Shown here: positions 34,580 through 45,500 of the stretch, piece by piece | How the letters are laid out: the number at the start of each line of letters is the position of its first letter | Position numbering within the stretch: the stretch's first letter is position 1 | Source of the DNA: Sandaracinus amylolyticus | GTDB lineage: Bacteria; Myxococcota_A; Polyangia; Polyangiales; Sandaracinaceae | DNA length: 64,000 nucleotides | Assembly (NCBI RefSeq): GCF_021631985.1 | Contig: NZ_CP070225.1 | Span: forward strand, 8,804,001 to 8,868,000 | Reading direction: 5' to 3' | Position numbers and translations under genes: made by a program | The notes under the pieces: model-generated | Databases searched by the model: none | What the model was told of the DNA's origin: nothing | The model's input: the letters and a program-made list of their open reading frames with translations, nothing else

Positions 34580-37500
34580 ATGTCGAGAACGCTGCTCTGG
34601 ACTGCAGTCCTGACAGGACTGCTGATCGGGTGCACCCAAGAGCCCACTGGCGAAGATCTGCACGAAGCGCAGATCGCCGATGCGGTCCGAGAGGCCGTCT
34701 TCGACGCGGCCTGTTACTGCGAGGCGCGACTGCTCGTGCCCGGGCTCAACGCGACGCCCGCCACCGGCACCACCTCCCGCCGCACGTACCTCCTCGCGCC
34801 CTGGGATCCGGGGGTGCAGGCCGACGCGAACCTGCTCGCGTACGCGTCGTCGCCCTCGCGGTACTACGGGGGCGAGACGCCCTATCGATATCAGTGCAAC
34901 GCCGAGCAGCTGTCGCCGAACTCGCCCCACGCGGCGCTGCCCACGCGCACGCAGGACGCGAACGAGCGTCAGATCCAGGGCTGCGCGGGAGGCGTGGCGA
35001 TCGACGGAAGCACCGGAGTCTCGTACACGCCGGGCTTCTGCCGCGCCGACTTCAATTACTGCCTCGCGCAGGAGCTGCGACTCCGCGCGGAGTCGCTCGC
35101 GCGCCCCACGGCCGATGTCGCCGTGCGCGACGCCATCCTCGCGGAGTCGCGCGCACGCGCCCAGAGCTCCGCGATCGAGTCGCTCCAGACGCTCCGGACG
35201 CTCCGGACGACCTGCTCCACGCTCCCTTCGACGAGCCCGCTGCAGGGCGAGTGCGCCCGCGCCAACACCGCGTACGAGACGACGCTCGTGCGCCGCTCGG
35301 CCGACGTCGCGTCGCAGATCGGCGAGCTCGCGCAGCGCGAGACCGTCGGCGCGCTCGCTCGCGCCGATGCGCTCTCCGCGTCCGACGTCACCTCGGGCAC
35401 GTACACCGATGCGGTGTGGGGCCCCTCGTCGGCGCGCATGAGCGCGGCGCGGCGCCTGCTGGGCGCGGCGCCGGTGGTCGCCAACCGCGTCTCGTGGGCG
35501 ACGTTCGGCGAGCTCCCCCTCGACACGACTCAGTTCACGCTCGTGCCGACGTTCTTCGGGGTCACCACGCTCGCGGTGGACACCTATCAGAACAGCCGAG
35601 TCCGAGTGCTCCGCGAGCGCTTCGACTACGCCGTTCCCACCGACGTCTCGACGAACTCGGGTGACGTGATCCGCGCGGGCACGCGCGTGAACGTCTATCT
35701 CGTCCACTTCGACAACACCGCGGGCAACACCACGCGTCGCATCGGACAGGTGCGCTTCGACCGCCCGCTCCTCGGCGTGATCACGATGGACTCGACGCTC
35801 GCCGCGAGCGATCCCGCGTTCGCGGTGGTCGGCACGACCTACCCGGTGACCGCGGCGCGCGGCCCCGACGCAGCGGAGGGAGACAGCGTCAGCGTCCAGC
35901 GCGACGGAATCACCGTGAACCTCGGCGCGGCGACGGGTGTCGATCAGATCCGCATCATCACTCCCGCGAATCCCGAGCCGACTGCGATGCTCGCAGCCCC
36001 GCGCGCCGGTGAGCTCTCGTACTCCGCACGTCGCTACGACGATCGTGGTGCGAGCCGCGCCCTCGGCGCGATGGTGCAGCTGCAGGCGCCGCTCCCGCAC
36101 ACGAGCTGCATTCGTCTTCCGAGCGGCGAGATCACCGTCTCGACGTGGGTGGACGGCGATCCCGTGGGCCACGCCGATTTCATCTACCAGGTGATGGAGG
36201 GCCGGCTCGCGGAGCGCGCCGGGATCGACGACGGAACCGGGCTCCTCGCAGCGCAGGGGATCCGCCGCGAAGACGTCGCGGCCGCGATCGAGCTGCTCCT
36301 CGACGGAGCCGCGACGCTCGACACCGGCATCGAGCTCGCCCCGCCCTTCGACGCCGATGACACCGGCGAGCTCTGCGGGAGCTCGATCGTGCACGTGTGG
36401 CGCCCGAACGCCGCGCCGCGGAACATGCTGCCGCTGCTCGCGGCGTTCGCGACCGCGTCGGACCGTCTGCCCATCGAGCCGTCGGCCACTTCGCTCACCA
36501 ACACCTGGTACGACCCTGCCGGTGGTCAGCTCGGCGTCGTCGGCGCCGCGGGCGCGGCGCAGATGCTGCGCTTCCACCTCCTGCGCGTGACCCCGTCGTT
36601 CACGCAGTCGACGCAGGCGACCGACGCCGCGCTCCGCGCGCTCGACGGCACGATCGGCGCGCGCTGGTCGGAGTGGAGGCGCTGCGACTCGGCCGCGGGC
36701 TGCGGCACCGACACGCCGTGGTCGGGACGCTGGACGATCTACGAGCGACCCGACACCGGTGAGATGCTGCCCGGGGGGACTGCGGTGCTCGTGCGCAACG
36801 AGCGCGATGCGCGCTGCCTGGTCGCCGGCGGCGAGCCGCTCGGCACCGGCGGATGCGCGCACGTCACCAGCGACACCACGCGGTATCGGGTCCTCGAGCA
36901 GCTCCCCGACATCCTCGGCCCGGGCGCGACGTGCATCGGTGCGGTGGGCCCCTATTGCCGCCGCCAGTTCCGCATTCCCTCGATCCGCTCGGCGTCCCGC
37001 GGCGATCGCGGGTACGTGCTGTGGTGCGAGATGTCCGGCTCCACCTCGCCCTGCGAGAGCTACCAGCTCGTCGACATGGTGTTCCTCGGACAGCCCGGCG
37101 CGGTGCACACGCTGGGCGGCGAGATCCGCGAGCAGCTCGAGCAGCTCTTCAGTGTCGACCCCGCGGATCCGTCGCAGCCGATGTTCAACTCGCTCGGGCT
37201 CGAGAACGAGCTCGTCCCGCCGCTGGAGAACGAGCTCATCAGCGACGGTGATGCGCACGAGGACAGCTATCGCCACTACCTCTCTTATGCGCGTGCCGCG
37301 CAAGAGCAGGCGACTGCCGCGCTCGACGATGCGCGTCAGTCCGAGATGGTGATCCGCGAGGCCGACGAGTCGCGCGCGCTCGCCGAGGCCTCGGCCGATC
37401 TCGCCTATCAGGAAGAGGTCCAGGCGGGCTGCGGCGGAGGCACGACCGCGAGCGCGACCGGGTGCACCGTCGCGCGTGCGCCGGTCGCGACGCTCGGCCC

Positions 37501-39436
37501 CGATCTCGGGCTCGTGCCCGATCCCGGCCCCGAGCCCGAGGGCCTCGAGGTCGCCGGCACGTATCTGTCGTGCCCCGAGCTCGTCGCGACGTTCCAGGCG
37601 AACTACCAGCCTGGTGGTCGCACCGGCGAGGACCTCGGCGACTACGTGAACGAGTACCTCACGGCCGGTCTCCGGTGCACTCGCTGGCTCGCGCTCACGG
37701 CGATCTACGGAGCGAGGGTGCGCGAGATGCCGCAGCCGGTCTTCGACGAGATCGCACTGCACTCGCGCGCGCTCCGCGGAGACGCGCCGACGGGGATCGA
37801 CGAGTCGAGCTTCGGCACGTTCGCGTCGTACGGCGGCGAGATGCGAGTGCAGCTGATCGAGCTCTACACGCAGCTCGAGCAGCTCCGAGAGGTCATCCAG
37901 GACTTCGAGATGCTCGCGTTCACGACGCTGCAGGGCGTCGACGTCGGCACCGCGCGCATCAACGAGCTCGACGGTAGCTGGTGGGCGCAGGCGAAGTGCT
38001 GGATCATGGCGGGCGCGGCGGTCGTCGCGACCGCGGCCGCGGTGATCGGCGCGATCGTCGCGACCGGCGGTCTCGCGACGATCGGCCTCGCGCTCGGCGC
38101 GGCGGCCACCGGCGGTGCGGCGTTCGTCCAGGTGAGCAACGCCATCGAGGGCGCCTGCTCGGCCGAGGGACGAGAGGGGCAGAGACAAGCGACCGAGCTC
38201 TTCACGTCGACGGTCGCGTCGATGGAGGAGCTGGGTGATCTGCTGAATCGTGCCCACGATGCGATCCGCTTCGTCGCGCTGGCGGACGCTGGCTTCGACT
38301 CGCTCGAGGACCGCATCGCGATCGCCACGGCACGACGCGACGTCGCCATCGCGCTCGCGTCCTCCGGCCTCGAGAACGACCCGACGTGGCGCGCGCTCGC
38401 GGGCGTCCGCCGCGCGCGCGCGAACCGTGCGCTCCACCGCGCGCAGCGCCTCGCGTTCATCGCGCGCCGTGCGATCGAGGTCCGCCTCGCGGTCGACATG
38501 GACTACATGACGGCCGACGAGCTGCAGACCCCGCCGCCCGCGTCGTGGGCGAACGACGTGTTCGTCGCGCACGAGTCGGTGACCGAGGCGTCGCCCGGCT
38601 CCGGCGCGCCCACGGTCGCAGTGCCCACGCAGGGCGAGGCGATCGCGGACTACCTGCAGCACCTCGAGGACTTCGTGTTCGGGTATCCGTTCACGCGCCG
38701 GTTCTCCGAGGGCGACGACATGCAGATCCTCGGGATGACCGGGGGCACCGACGCCGCGGCGCTCGCCGCGGGCGCGAGCGCGGTGGAGATGCCGGCGCAC
38801 CGCAGGCTGCTCTTCGTGTGTCGCAATCACTCGACGCCGCTCGCGGGCGGCGTGCCGGGGTGGGTGCTGCCCGATGCAAACGGCGAGCTGCCGCCGCCCT
38901 GCGGCGTCTTCGACGTCGGTGATGGGACGAGCGTCGACTTCGGCGGCGTCGAGCGCGTGTTCTTCGCGTTCGAGCTCCCGGGCGAGATCTCGCCGTCGTC
39001 CTCGGTCCGACTCGCGGCAGGTAGCTACAACTACCGAGTCGATCGCGTCGCGGTGAACCTCGTCGGTCGTGCGCTGGTCGACTGCACGCGCGCCTCGCGG
39101 CCGAGCGAGTGCTGGGGCGACGGCAACGTCCAGTACACGCTCCGGCACGAGCCCGACGTGCTCCTGCAGTCGTACGAGGGCGACCTCCTCTCGATTCGCA
39201 TGGAGCGCGGCGTGATCGAGCACGCCCGCGCGCTCGCGGACGAGCGCTGGCTCACCAATCCGATGTCGTCGGTCGATGCGACGCTGATCGCGCCGTACGA
39301 GCGCACCGAGCTGCGCGGTCGCCCGCTCGGCGGCACCTACGTGCTCGAGATCCACCCGCGACCGGAGATCGACTGGCGTCACCTCGAAGACGTCCAGGTC
39401 CTGCTCCGGTACCACTACTGGACCCGCCAGCGCTGA
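34580..39436 (+). CDS. Lipoprotein resembling the TcA translocator of Tc toxins
   Basis: 1618 residues from ATG 34580, which opens a lipoprotein signal (TLLWTAVLTGLLIGC). An ATG at 34406 overlapping the previous stop (ATGA) would add 58 residues and hide the signal. Features in order: a Cys-containing N-terminal domain; beta-rich middle; Ala/Glu-rich helices (about 893-950); helix QLIELYTQLEQLREVIQDFE (about 1092); a Gly/Ala hydrophobic hairpin AGAAVVATAAAVIGAIVATGG...ALGAAATGGAAF (about 1142-1183); then long amphipathic helices (about 1200-1310). The final ~210 residues read RVFFAFELPG...SYNYRVDRVAVNLVG...YVLEIHPRPEIDW.HLEDVQVLLRYHYW, matching the style of the TcA C-terminal TcB-binding domain (RRIKSV, ...DVILHIRYTAR). 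Flanked by two TcB-TcC-like genes. The classical TcA shell is absent, so this would be a reduced, lipid-anchored variant. Confidence 0.6.
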   Translation: MSRTLLWTAVLTGLLIGCTQEPTGEDLHEAQIADAVREAVFDAACYCEARLLVPGLNATPATGTTSRRTYLLAPWDPGVQADANLLAYASSPSRYYGGETPYRYQCNAEQLSPNSPHAALPTRTQDANERQIQGCAGGVAIDGSTGVSYTPGFCRADFNYCLAQELRLRAESLARPTADVAVRDAILAESRARAQSSAIESLQTLRTLRTTCSTLPSTSPLQGECARANTAYETTLVRRSADVASQIGELAQRETVGALARADALSASDVTSGTYTDAVWGPSSARMSAARRLLGAAPVVANRVSWATFGELPLDTTQFTLVPTFFGVTTLAVDTYQNSRVRVLRERFDYAVPTDVSTNSGDVIRAGTRVNVYLVHFDNTAGNTTRRIGQVRFDRPLLGVITMDSTLAASDPAFAVVGTTYPVTAARGPDAAEGDSVSVQRDGITVNLGAATGVDQIRIITPANPEPTAMLAAPRAGELSYSARRYDDRGASRALGAMVQLQAPLPHTSCIRLPSGEITVSTWVDGDPVGHADFIYQVMEGRLAERAGIDDGTGLLAAQGIRREDVAAAIELLLDGAATLDTGIELAPPFDADDTGELCGSSIVHVWRPNAAPRNMLPLLAAFATASDRLPIEPSATSLTNTWYDPAGGQLGVVGAAGAAQMLRFHLLRVTPSFTQSTQATDAALRALDGTIGARWSEWRRCDSAAGCGTDTPWSGRWTIYERPDTGEMLPGGTAVLVRNERDARCLVAGGEPLGTGGCAHVTSDTTRYRVLEQLPDILGPGATCIGAVGPYCRRQFRIPSIRSASRGDRGYVLWCEMSGSTSPCESYQLVDMVFLGQPGAVHTLGGEIREQLEQLFSVDPADPSQPMFNSLGLENELVPPLENELISDGDAHEDSYRHYLSYARAAQEQATAALDDARQSEMVIREADESRALAEASADLAYQEEVQAGCGGGTTASATGCTVARAPVATLGPDLGLVPDPGPEPEGLEVAGTYLSCPELVATFQANYQPGGRTGEDLGDYVNEYLTAGLRCTRWLALTAIYGARVREMPQPVFDEIALHSRALRGDAPTGIDESSFGTFASYGGEMRVQLIELYTQLEQLREVIQDFEMLAFTTLQGVDVGTARINELDGSWWAQAKCWIMAGAAVVATAAAVIGAIVATGGLATIGLALGAAATGGAAFVQVSNAIEGACSAEGREGQRQATELFTSTVASMEELGDLLNRAHDAIRFVALADAGFDSLEDRIAIATARRDVAIALASSGLENDPTWRALAGVRRARANRALHRAQRLAFIARRAIEVRLAVDMDYMTADELQTPPPASWANDVFVAHESVTEASPGSGAPTVAVPTQGEAIADYLQHLEDFVFGYPFTRRFSEGDDMQILGMTGGTDAAALAAGASAVEMPAHRRLLFVCRNHSTPLAGGVPGWVLPDANGELPPPCGVFDVGDGTSVDFGGVERVFFAFELPGEISPSSSVRLAAGSYNYRVDRVAVNLVGRALVDCTRASRPSECWGDGNVQYTLRHEPDVLLQSYEGDLLSIRMERGVIEHARALADERWLTNPMSSVDATLIAPYERTELRGRPLGGTYVLEIHPRPEIDWRHLEDVQVLLRYHYWTRQR

Positions 39437-39509
39437 CGTGTCGAACGCGCGCGCGAGCGGCTGCAGATCCTCTGCGACCGCCTCGCGCGCGCACATCCAA
39501 CGGAGGTCG

Positions 39510-42500
39510 ATGGTGAGCGCGCAGCGTGGCTTCTGGGCCCTGCTCTGCCTGGCGATCCTCGTGCACGGCGGCTCGACCCGCGCACAGGAGCCGCTGCCCG
39601 GCGAGCTCCCCACGTCCTCCGGTTGGCTCGGCGCCGACGATGCGCGCGACGTCGAGCTCCACGAGCACGACCTCGTGCCCGACGAGCTGCGCGACGAAGT
39701 GCGCGAGGTGTTGCGCGATCGCGCGATCTCCGCGGACTCGCCGCCGATCGAGCCGACGTCACTGCCGACCGGCGGTGACCGCAGCGCGGTCGCGCCTTCG
39801 CGCATCACGCTGCCCGACGGAGAGGGCTCGATCCAAGGTCTCGGCGAGTCGTTCTCCACGTCGCAGTCGAGCGGTGCGCTCGCCTTCACGCTGCCGATCG
39901 TGCTGCCCGCAGGGCGCAACGGAGTGACTCCCACGCTCGCGCTCGGATATTCGTCGGGCGCAGGGAGCAGCGAAGTCGGATACGGATGGAGCCTGTCCGT
40001 CGCCACCATCGCGCGGCAGTCGGATCGCGGGCTGCCCCGCTACGACGATCGTGCTCGCTGGCACCCCGAGGAAGATCGATTCGTCTACGCGGGAAGTCAG
40101 GAGCTCGTCCCCGTCGACTCCGATGCTGCAGCACGGCTCGATGGCGGACGCACACCCGCCGAGCTCGCGACCTGGCAGGAATACCGCGCTCAGGTCGAGG
40201 GCGGATTCATGCGCTTCTTCCGCGCGCCCGACGCGACGCGCTGGGTGGTGCAGGCGCCCGACGGCACGCGCCACGATCTCGGTCTGCTCCCTCCGGGCGA
40301 GGGCCCGAGCGAGATCACGAGCGCTTCGCAGGACGCGCTGCTCCGCGCGCCGGTCAGCGGCGCGATCGCGTCGTGGGCGCTGACGCGCACCACCGATGCC
40401 CACGGCTCCACGATCTACTATTCGTACGAGTCGCACGGCGGAGCGCGATACCTGCGCTCCATCCACTACGTCTCTCCGGCGGGCTGCGCCGCGTCGGGCC
40501 GCCGCTGCATCGCGCCGCTCTCCGACTACGCGGTGCGCGTCCAGCTCGTCTACGCAGCGCGCTCCGACGTCACGATCTCGCATCGCACCGGGTGGCGCAT
40601 CGAGAGCGCGCGCCGACTGCGACGCATCGAGATCACCGCCGCGGGCGCGGCCGTCGGGTCGCGCACGCTGGTGCGTCGATATCACCTCGAGTACGACGCT
40701 CGGTCGTTCCACTCGCTGCTCGCGTCGGTGACGGTCGAAGGACGACCCGAGTCGACCCACTCGAGCCATGCAGTCCAGATCGGTGATGCGGCGGTGCCGG
40801 AGTCGGCGCTGGGCGACGCGATCGTCGGCGTGACCGCGCCGCCGCTGCGATTCCGCTACACCGGTGACGCCGCCCTCGCGCGAGGTGTGGACGGCTTTCC
40901 CGCGCTCGACGGGACGCTCCGGCGCGGCGCGTCGAGCCCCGCTCACTCGGTCGGCGATCTCCGCTCCGATCTCTTCGACGTCAACAGCGACGGTCTTCCC
41001 GATCTGATCGTGACCGAGCCCGGTCGATTCCGGACTGCGAGCGGCGAGCCCGCGGCAGGCGTGTACTTCAACGGCTTCGCGGGCACCGCGGCGCGACCGG
41101 CGTCGGCGGGCACGTTCTCGGCGCCGATCGCGGTCGCCGCCCCGCCCGAGCTCGCTGGCGTGATGCAGCTCTCGAATCCGAACGTCGTCCCGATGGACGT
41201 CGACGGCGACGGGCGCAGCGATCTTCTGCACATGCCGCGCGCGCGCAGCTACGGCTACTTCGCGCCGGTCCGCGCGCCGGGCACGCCGGCATCGCCGGCG
41301 GCGCAGTCCTGGCGTTTCGCGCTCCTTCCCGTCGATCTGCCGGAGGGCGTGCTCGATCCCCGCATCGACCTCGGTCGTGACGCCGCGCGCATCCGCACGA
41401 TGGACGTCAATGCCGACTCGCTGATCGACGTCGTGCGCACGAGCGGGAATGCGATCCAGACGTGGCTCAACCTCGGGTTCGTTCCGGGCGGAGAGGGCTT
41501 GTTCGGGACTGCCACCCACGACGGCGCGCGATGGGTGATCTCGGCGGATCCCATCGAGTCGTGTCTTCCGGTCGCGGGTGGCGTGATCTCGTTCGACGAC
41601 TCCGACGTGCGCTTCGCCGACATGGACGGCGACGGGCTCGAGGACCTGGTGCGCCTCGCGCCGGGCGCGGTGGTGTGGTTCCCGAACCGCGGCTGGGGGC
41701 GATTCGGAGAAGGCGAGGGCGACTGCGCGGCCGGTCCCTCGGGCGCCCGCGGGATCGACGTGCGCGCGCCGCGCGATCTCGGCGCGGAATTCGACGTCAC
41801 CTACCTCGTCGACGTCGATGGAGACGGCGCGAGCGATCTCGTGCACCTCGGCGCCGGTGTCGTCGACGTCTGGTTCAACATGGGCGGTCGCGCGTTCTCG
41901 CGTCGCGTCGGCATCGACGGTGTGCCGTGGAGCCGTGATCTCGATCGTGTGGTGCGCTTCGTCGACGTCGACGGGACCGGGACCCCCGACGTGCTCTTCG
42001 CGAGCGCGCGACGGTGGGAGTGGATCGATCCGATGGGCGGGCGGCGCCCGCGACTCTTGCGCGAGGTCGACACCGGCCTCGGCGCGCTCACGACGATCGA
42101 GCACGGCACCAGCGCCGAGGACTACCTGCGCGATCTCGCCGCCGCGGACGCGGGGTGCAGCGGCCCGACGTGCGAGCAATTCCTCTGGCAGGGGCGCGAC
42201 GACGGGACGTGCGACGAGCGCGCGAGCGCGGCAGTCGGAGAGTGCGTCGTGCGTGCCAGTGGATCTCCGATCGTGTCGACCGTCGTACGCGCCACGGTGC
42301 GCAGCGATCGCCTCGACGCGCTCGGCGCGACGCCGCAGGTCGAGCGCCTCGAGTACGCCTATCACGACGGCTATTTCGAGGGCATCGAGCAAGAGCTCCG
42401 CGGGTTCGGCGCCACCGACGTGCGCAGCGTGGGCGACTCCTCGCAGCCCACCTCGATCACGCGGAGCTGGATGCACCAGGGGCGTCGCCCCGCCGCGATC

Positions 42501-45500
42501 GCCGGGGATCGACGCGCCGAGAACCCGTGGCGCGCGCTCGACGGAGCGGTGCGCCTCGTCGAGACCTGGGAGGAGACGACCGGCCGATTCCTGTCGACCG
42601 TGCACACCGGCCATCGCCTGCGCCGGCTGATCGCGGGGCTCGACGGTCGCGAGATCACGTGGGCGATCCCGGCGCGCACCGACCGCATCTCCTACGACAA
42701 CAGCACGACCTGGAGACCCGCTGCGCCGGGCACGCGCGCGCCGTTCGTCGGAGGAGGAGACGAATATCCGGTCGTGGTGCGCGAGCGGGTCGCTCCCGAT
42801 GGATCGGTGTCGCCCGATGCCGAGCATCCGGGCTGGAGCGAGCCGGTGTCACTGCGGAGCGCGGGGCACTACGCGATCGTCGCGGAGACGATCGATCAGG
42901 TCGATCACGCCGGGCACGTGCTGCAGCAGACCGCCTGGGGTCGGGTGCGCGGCGAGTACGGCGAGCCGGTCCCCGCCGAGGAGATCGTGCAGCACACGGT
43001 GCCGCGGCTGGTCGACGCCGAGCGCTGGATCTGGCGCACCGAGCAGACCTGGACCAGCGGCGGTGGCTCGAGCGCGCGACTGCGCCACGTGCAGTCGTTC
43101 TTCGAGAACGGCGCGATCGATCCGACTCGCACGTCGACCACGGTCGAGATCCCCCGCGCCTACGAATTCGCGGGAGACGCCGACGGCTCGGCGTCGTTCG
43201 TCCAGACCGCGGAGAGCCTCGAGACCTCGTTCCGCTACGACGCCTGGGGAAACGTCACCCACACCTGTGATGGGGGACGGATCGAGATCGGTGAGAGCGC
43301 CTGTCTGCGACTCTCGGTGATCGACTACGATGGTGCCTATTCGCAGCTCGTGGCGGCGGAGCACGTCGCGACCAGCAGCACCGACGCACTGACCACGCGC
43401 GCCACCGTCGATCGGGGGCTCGGCCTGCCGCTCTCGGTGCGCGACGGGGCCGATCGCGCGACCGACGCGGGCTACGACGGGCTCGGCCGCGTCACCTTCG
43501 TGCGCGCGCCCGACGTGCGCGGCTGCGAGGGGAGCGCCCGACCTCTGGTGCGCAATCGATATCGCTTCCCCGTCGATGCATCGGTGTCGCCGCTGACCGA
43601 GATCGTGTCGATCCAGGAGCTCGACTGCGATGCTCCGCTCGGCGCGAGCGTGCTCGAGTCGCGTCGATATCTCGATGGGCTCGCGCGTGTGCGCGCCACG
43701 CTCCAGCGCACCGATGCGCCGCACGTCTGGGTGCGCGGGGGACTGACCTCCTTCACGCCGCGGGGGCAGCCTTCGCGCACCTGGGACGAGGCGTTCCTCG
43801 ACGCGCCCGAGCCCACGCTCGCCCAGGTGCTCGCGCGCACCGGCGAGGAGTGCGAAGCGGCGACCGGCTACGACGCGTTCGGGCGCGCCCGTTGGTCGCG
43901 TCCCGGGTGCGGCACCAGCGCGGAGACCACGTGGACGAGCCACGGCGCGCTCGCGACGAACACCTGCGATCCCAACGACGTCGATCCTTCCCACCCGGTC
44001 GCGTACGGCACCTGCACCACGGTGCGTCGCGATGGGCACGAGCGCGTGATCGACACCGTCCTGCGCCAGCGTCGCGGTCCCGGCGCACCGCTCGAATTCC
44101 ATCGACTCTGGTCGAAGTGGCGCGCCGACGGAGCGCTGCTCGCGCTCGAGCGCGCGCAGACGAGCGATGCCGGCGTGCTGCCCTACACCCGTGCCGCCAT
44201 CGTCCCGGGACGCGTCGTGGCGCGCACCTTCGCGGTGGACTCCGTCGGTCGGCGACTGGCATCCACCGATCGCGACACCGACGCTCGCCGCGCCGGCGCG
44301 ACGGAGCCCAATCGCTCGTGGCGATATCTCTACAATCGTGTGGGCGACCTCGTCGCGGTGCGAGATCCCCGGGGCTGCGGGCAGAATTTCTATTACGACC
44401 GTGCCGGCCGGCTGCTCGGCGAGGACTACGTCTCGTGTGGCGAGGCCGAGCCCTCGCGTGATGCCAGCGCCGAGACCGTGCCCGCGGGCGCGATCGCGCT
44501 CGGCCCGATCGCGAGCCCGGTCGGCGTCGATGTCCGCTCCCACTACGACGCCTATCCGTCGTGGGCCTCGGGCCCGCTCGCGCCTCCTTCGTGGGCGGGC
44601 GCGACGCGCGGGCTGCTCACCGCGTCGACCGATCGCGCGGTGCGCGCGGTGCGCGCGTACGACGGCCGCGGGCTCGTGTCGTGGAGCGCGCGACAGATCG
44701 CGATGATGCCGATCGCCCCCGACGCGCCGATCACGCTGAGCGCATCGATCCCGAGCGTGACGCCCGGCGCACCGGGCGCGCGACCGGTGCGCGCGTTCGA
44801 CGAGTCCCACACCTACGTCGCGGAGTCGGGCCACGACCACGCGGGTCGTCCCCGCACCATCCGGCTTCCCGAGGATCCCGACGCCGAGGACGCGCCGGAG
44901 ATCGGCGGGCGCATCGAGCACGACGTGCGAGGCCTGCCGCGCGCGACGTTCGTGCGCATCGACGGCAGCGATCACCCGGTGCTCGCGAGCGCGACCTACG
45001 ATGCCGGAGGTCGCGTCACGCGCGCGGTGTGGGGCGACGACGCGGGGGGCACGCGCACGCCGACGATCACGACGACGGACTACGATCGCCGGCGCCGGCC
45101 CGAGCGCATTCGGGTCGTGCGTGCGCCCACCGCGACCTCGAGCGCGGCGCGCACGCTGAGCGAGGTGAGCGTGGTGCAGGACCAGACGTTCCGATGGGAC
45201 GCGGCGGACAACCTGCTGCGGATCACCGACGGTCGCATCGCGCGCGAGTGGCCCGACGGACATCGACCGCAGAGCGTCGTGCTGCAGCACGACGCGCTCT
45301 ATCACGTCGTCGATGCCGCGTATTCGTACACCAACGACACGAGCACCGAAGTCCTCGACGTCGCGACGGAGTACCGCGACGCGATCATCGCGCTCGAGAG
45401 CGTCGATCCGATACACGCGCTGCCGGCGCCCAGCGCCGCGGGCCCGCTCGACACGCGCGTCGTGAGCCTCACCTGGGACTTCGACTTCCTCGGCAACACG

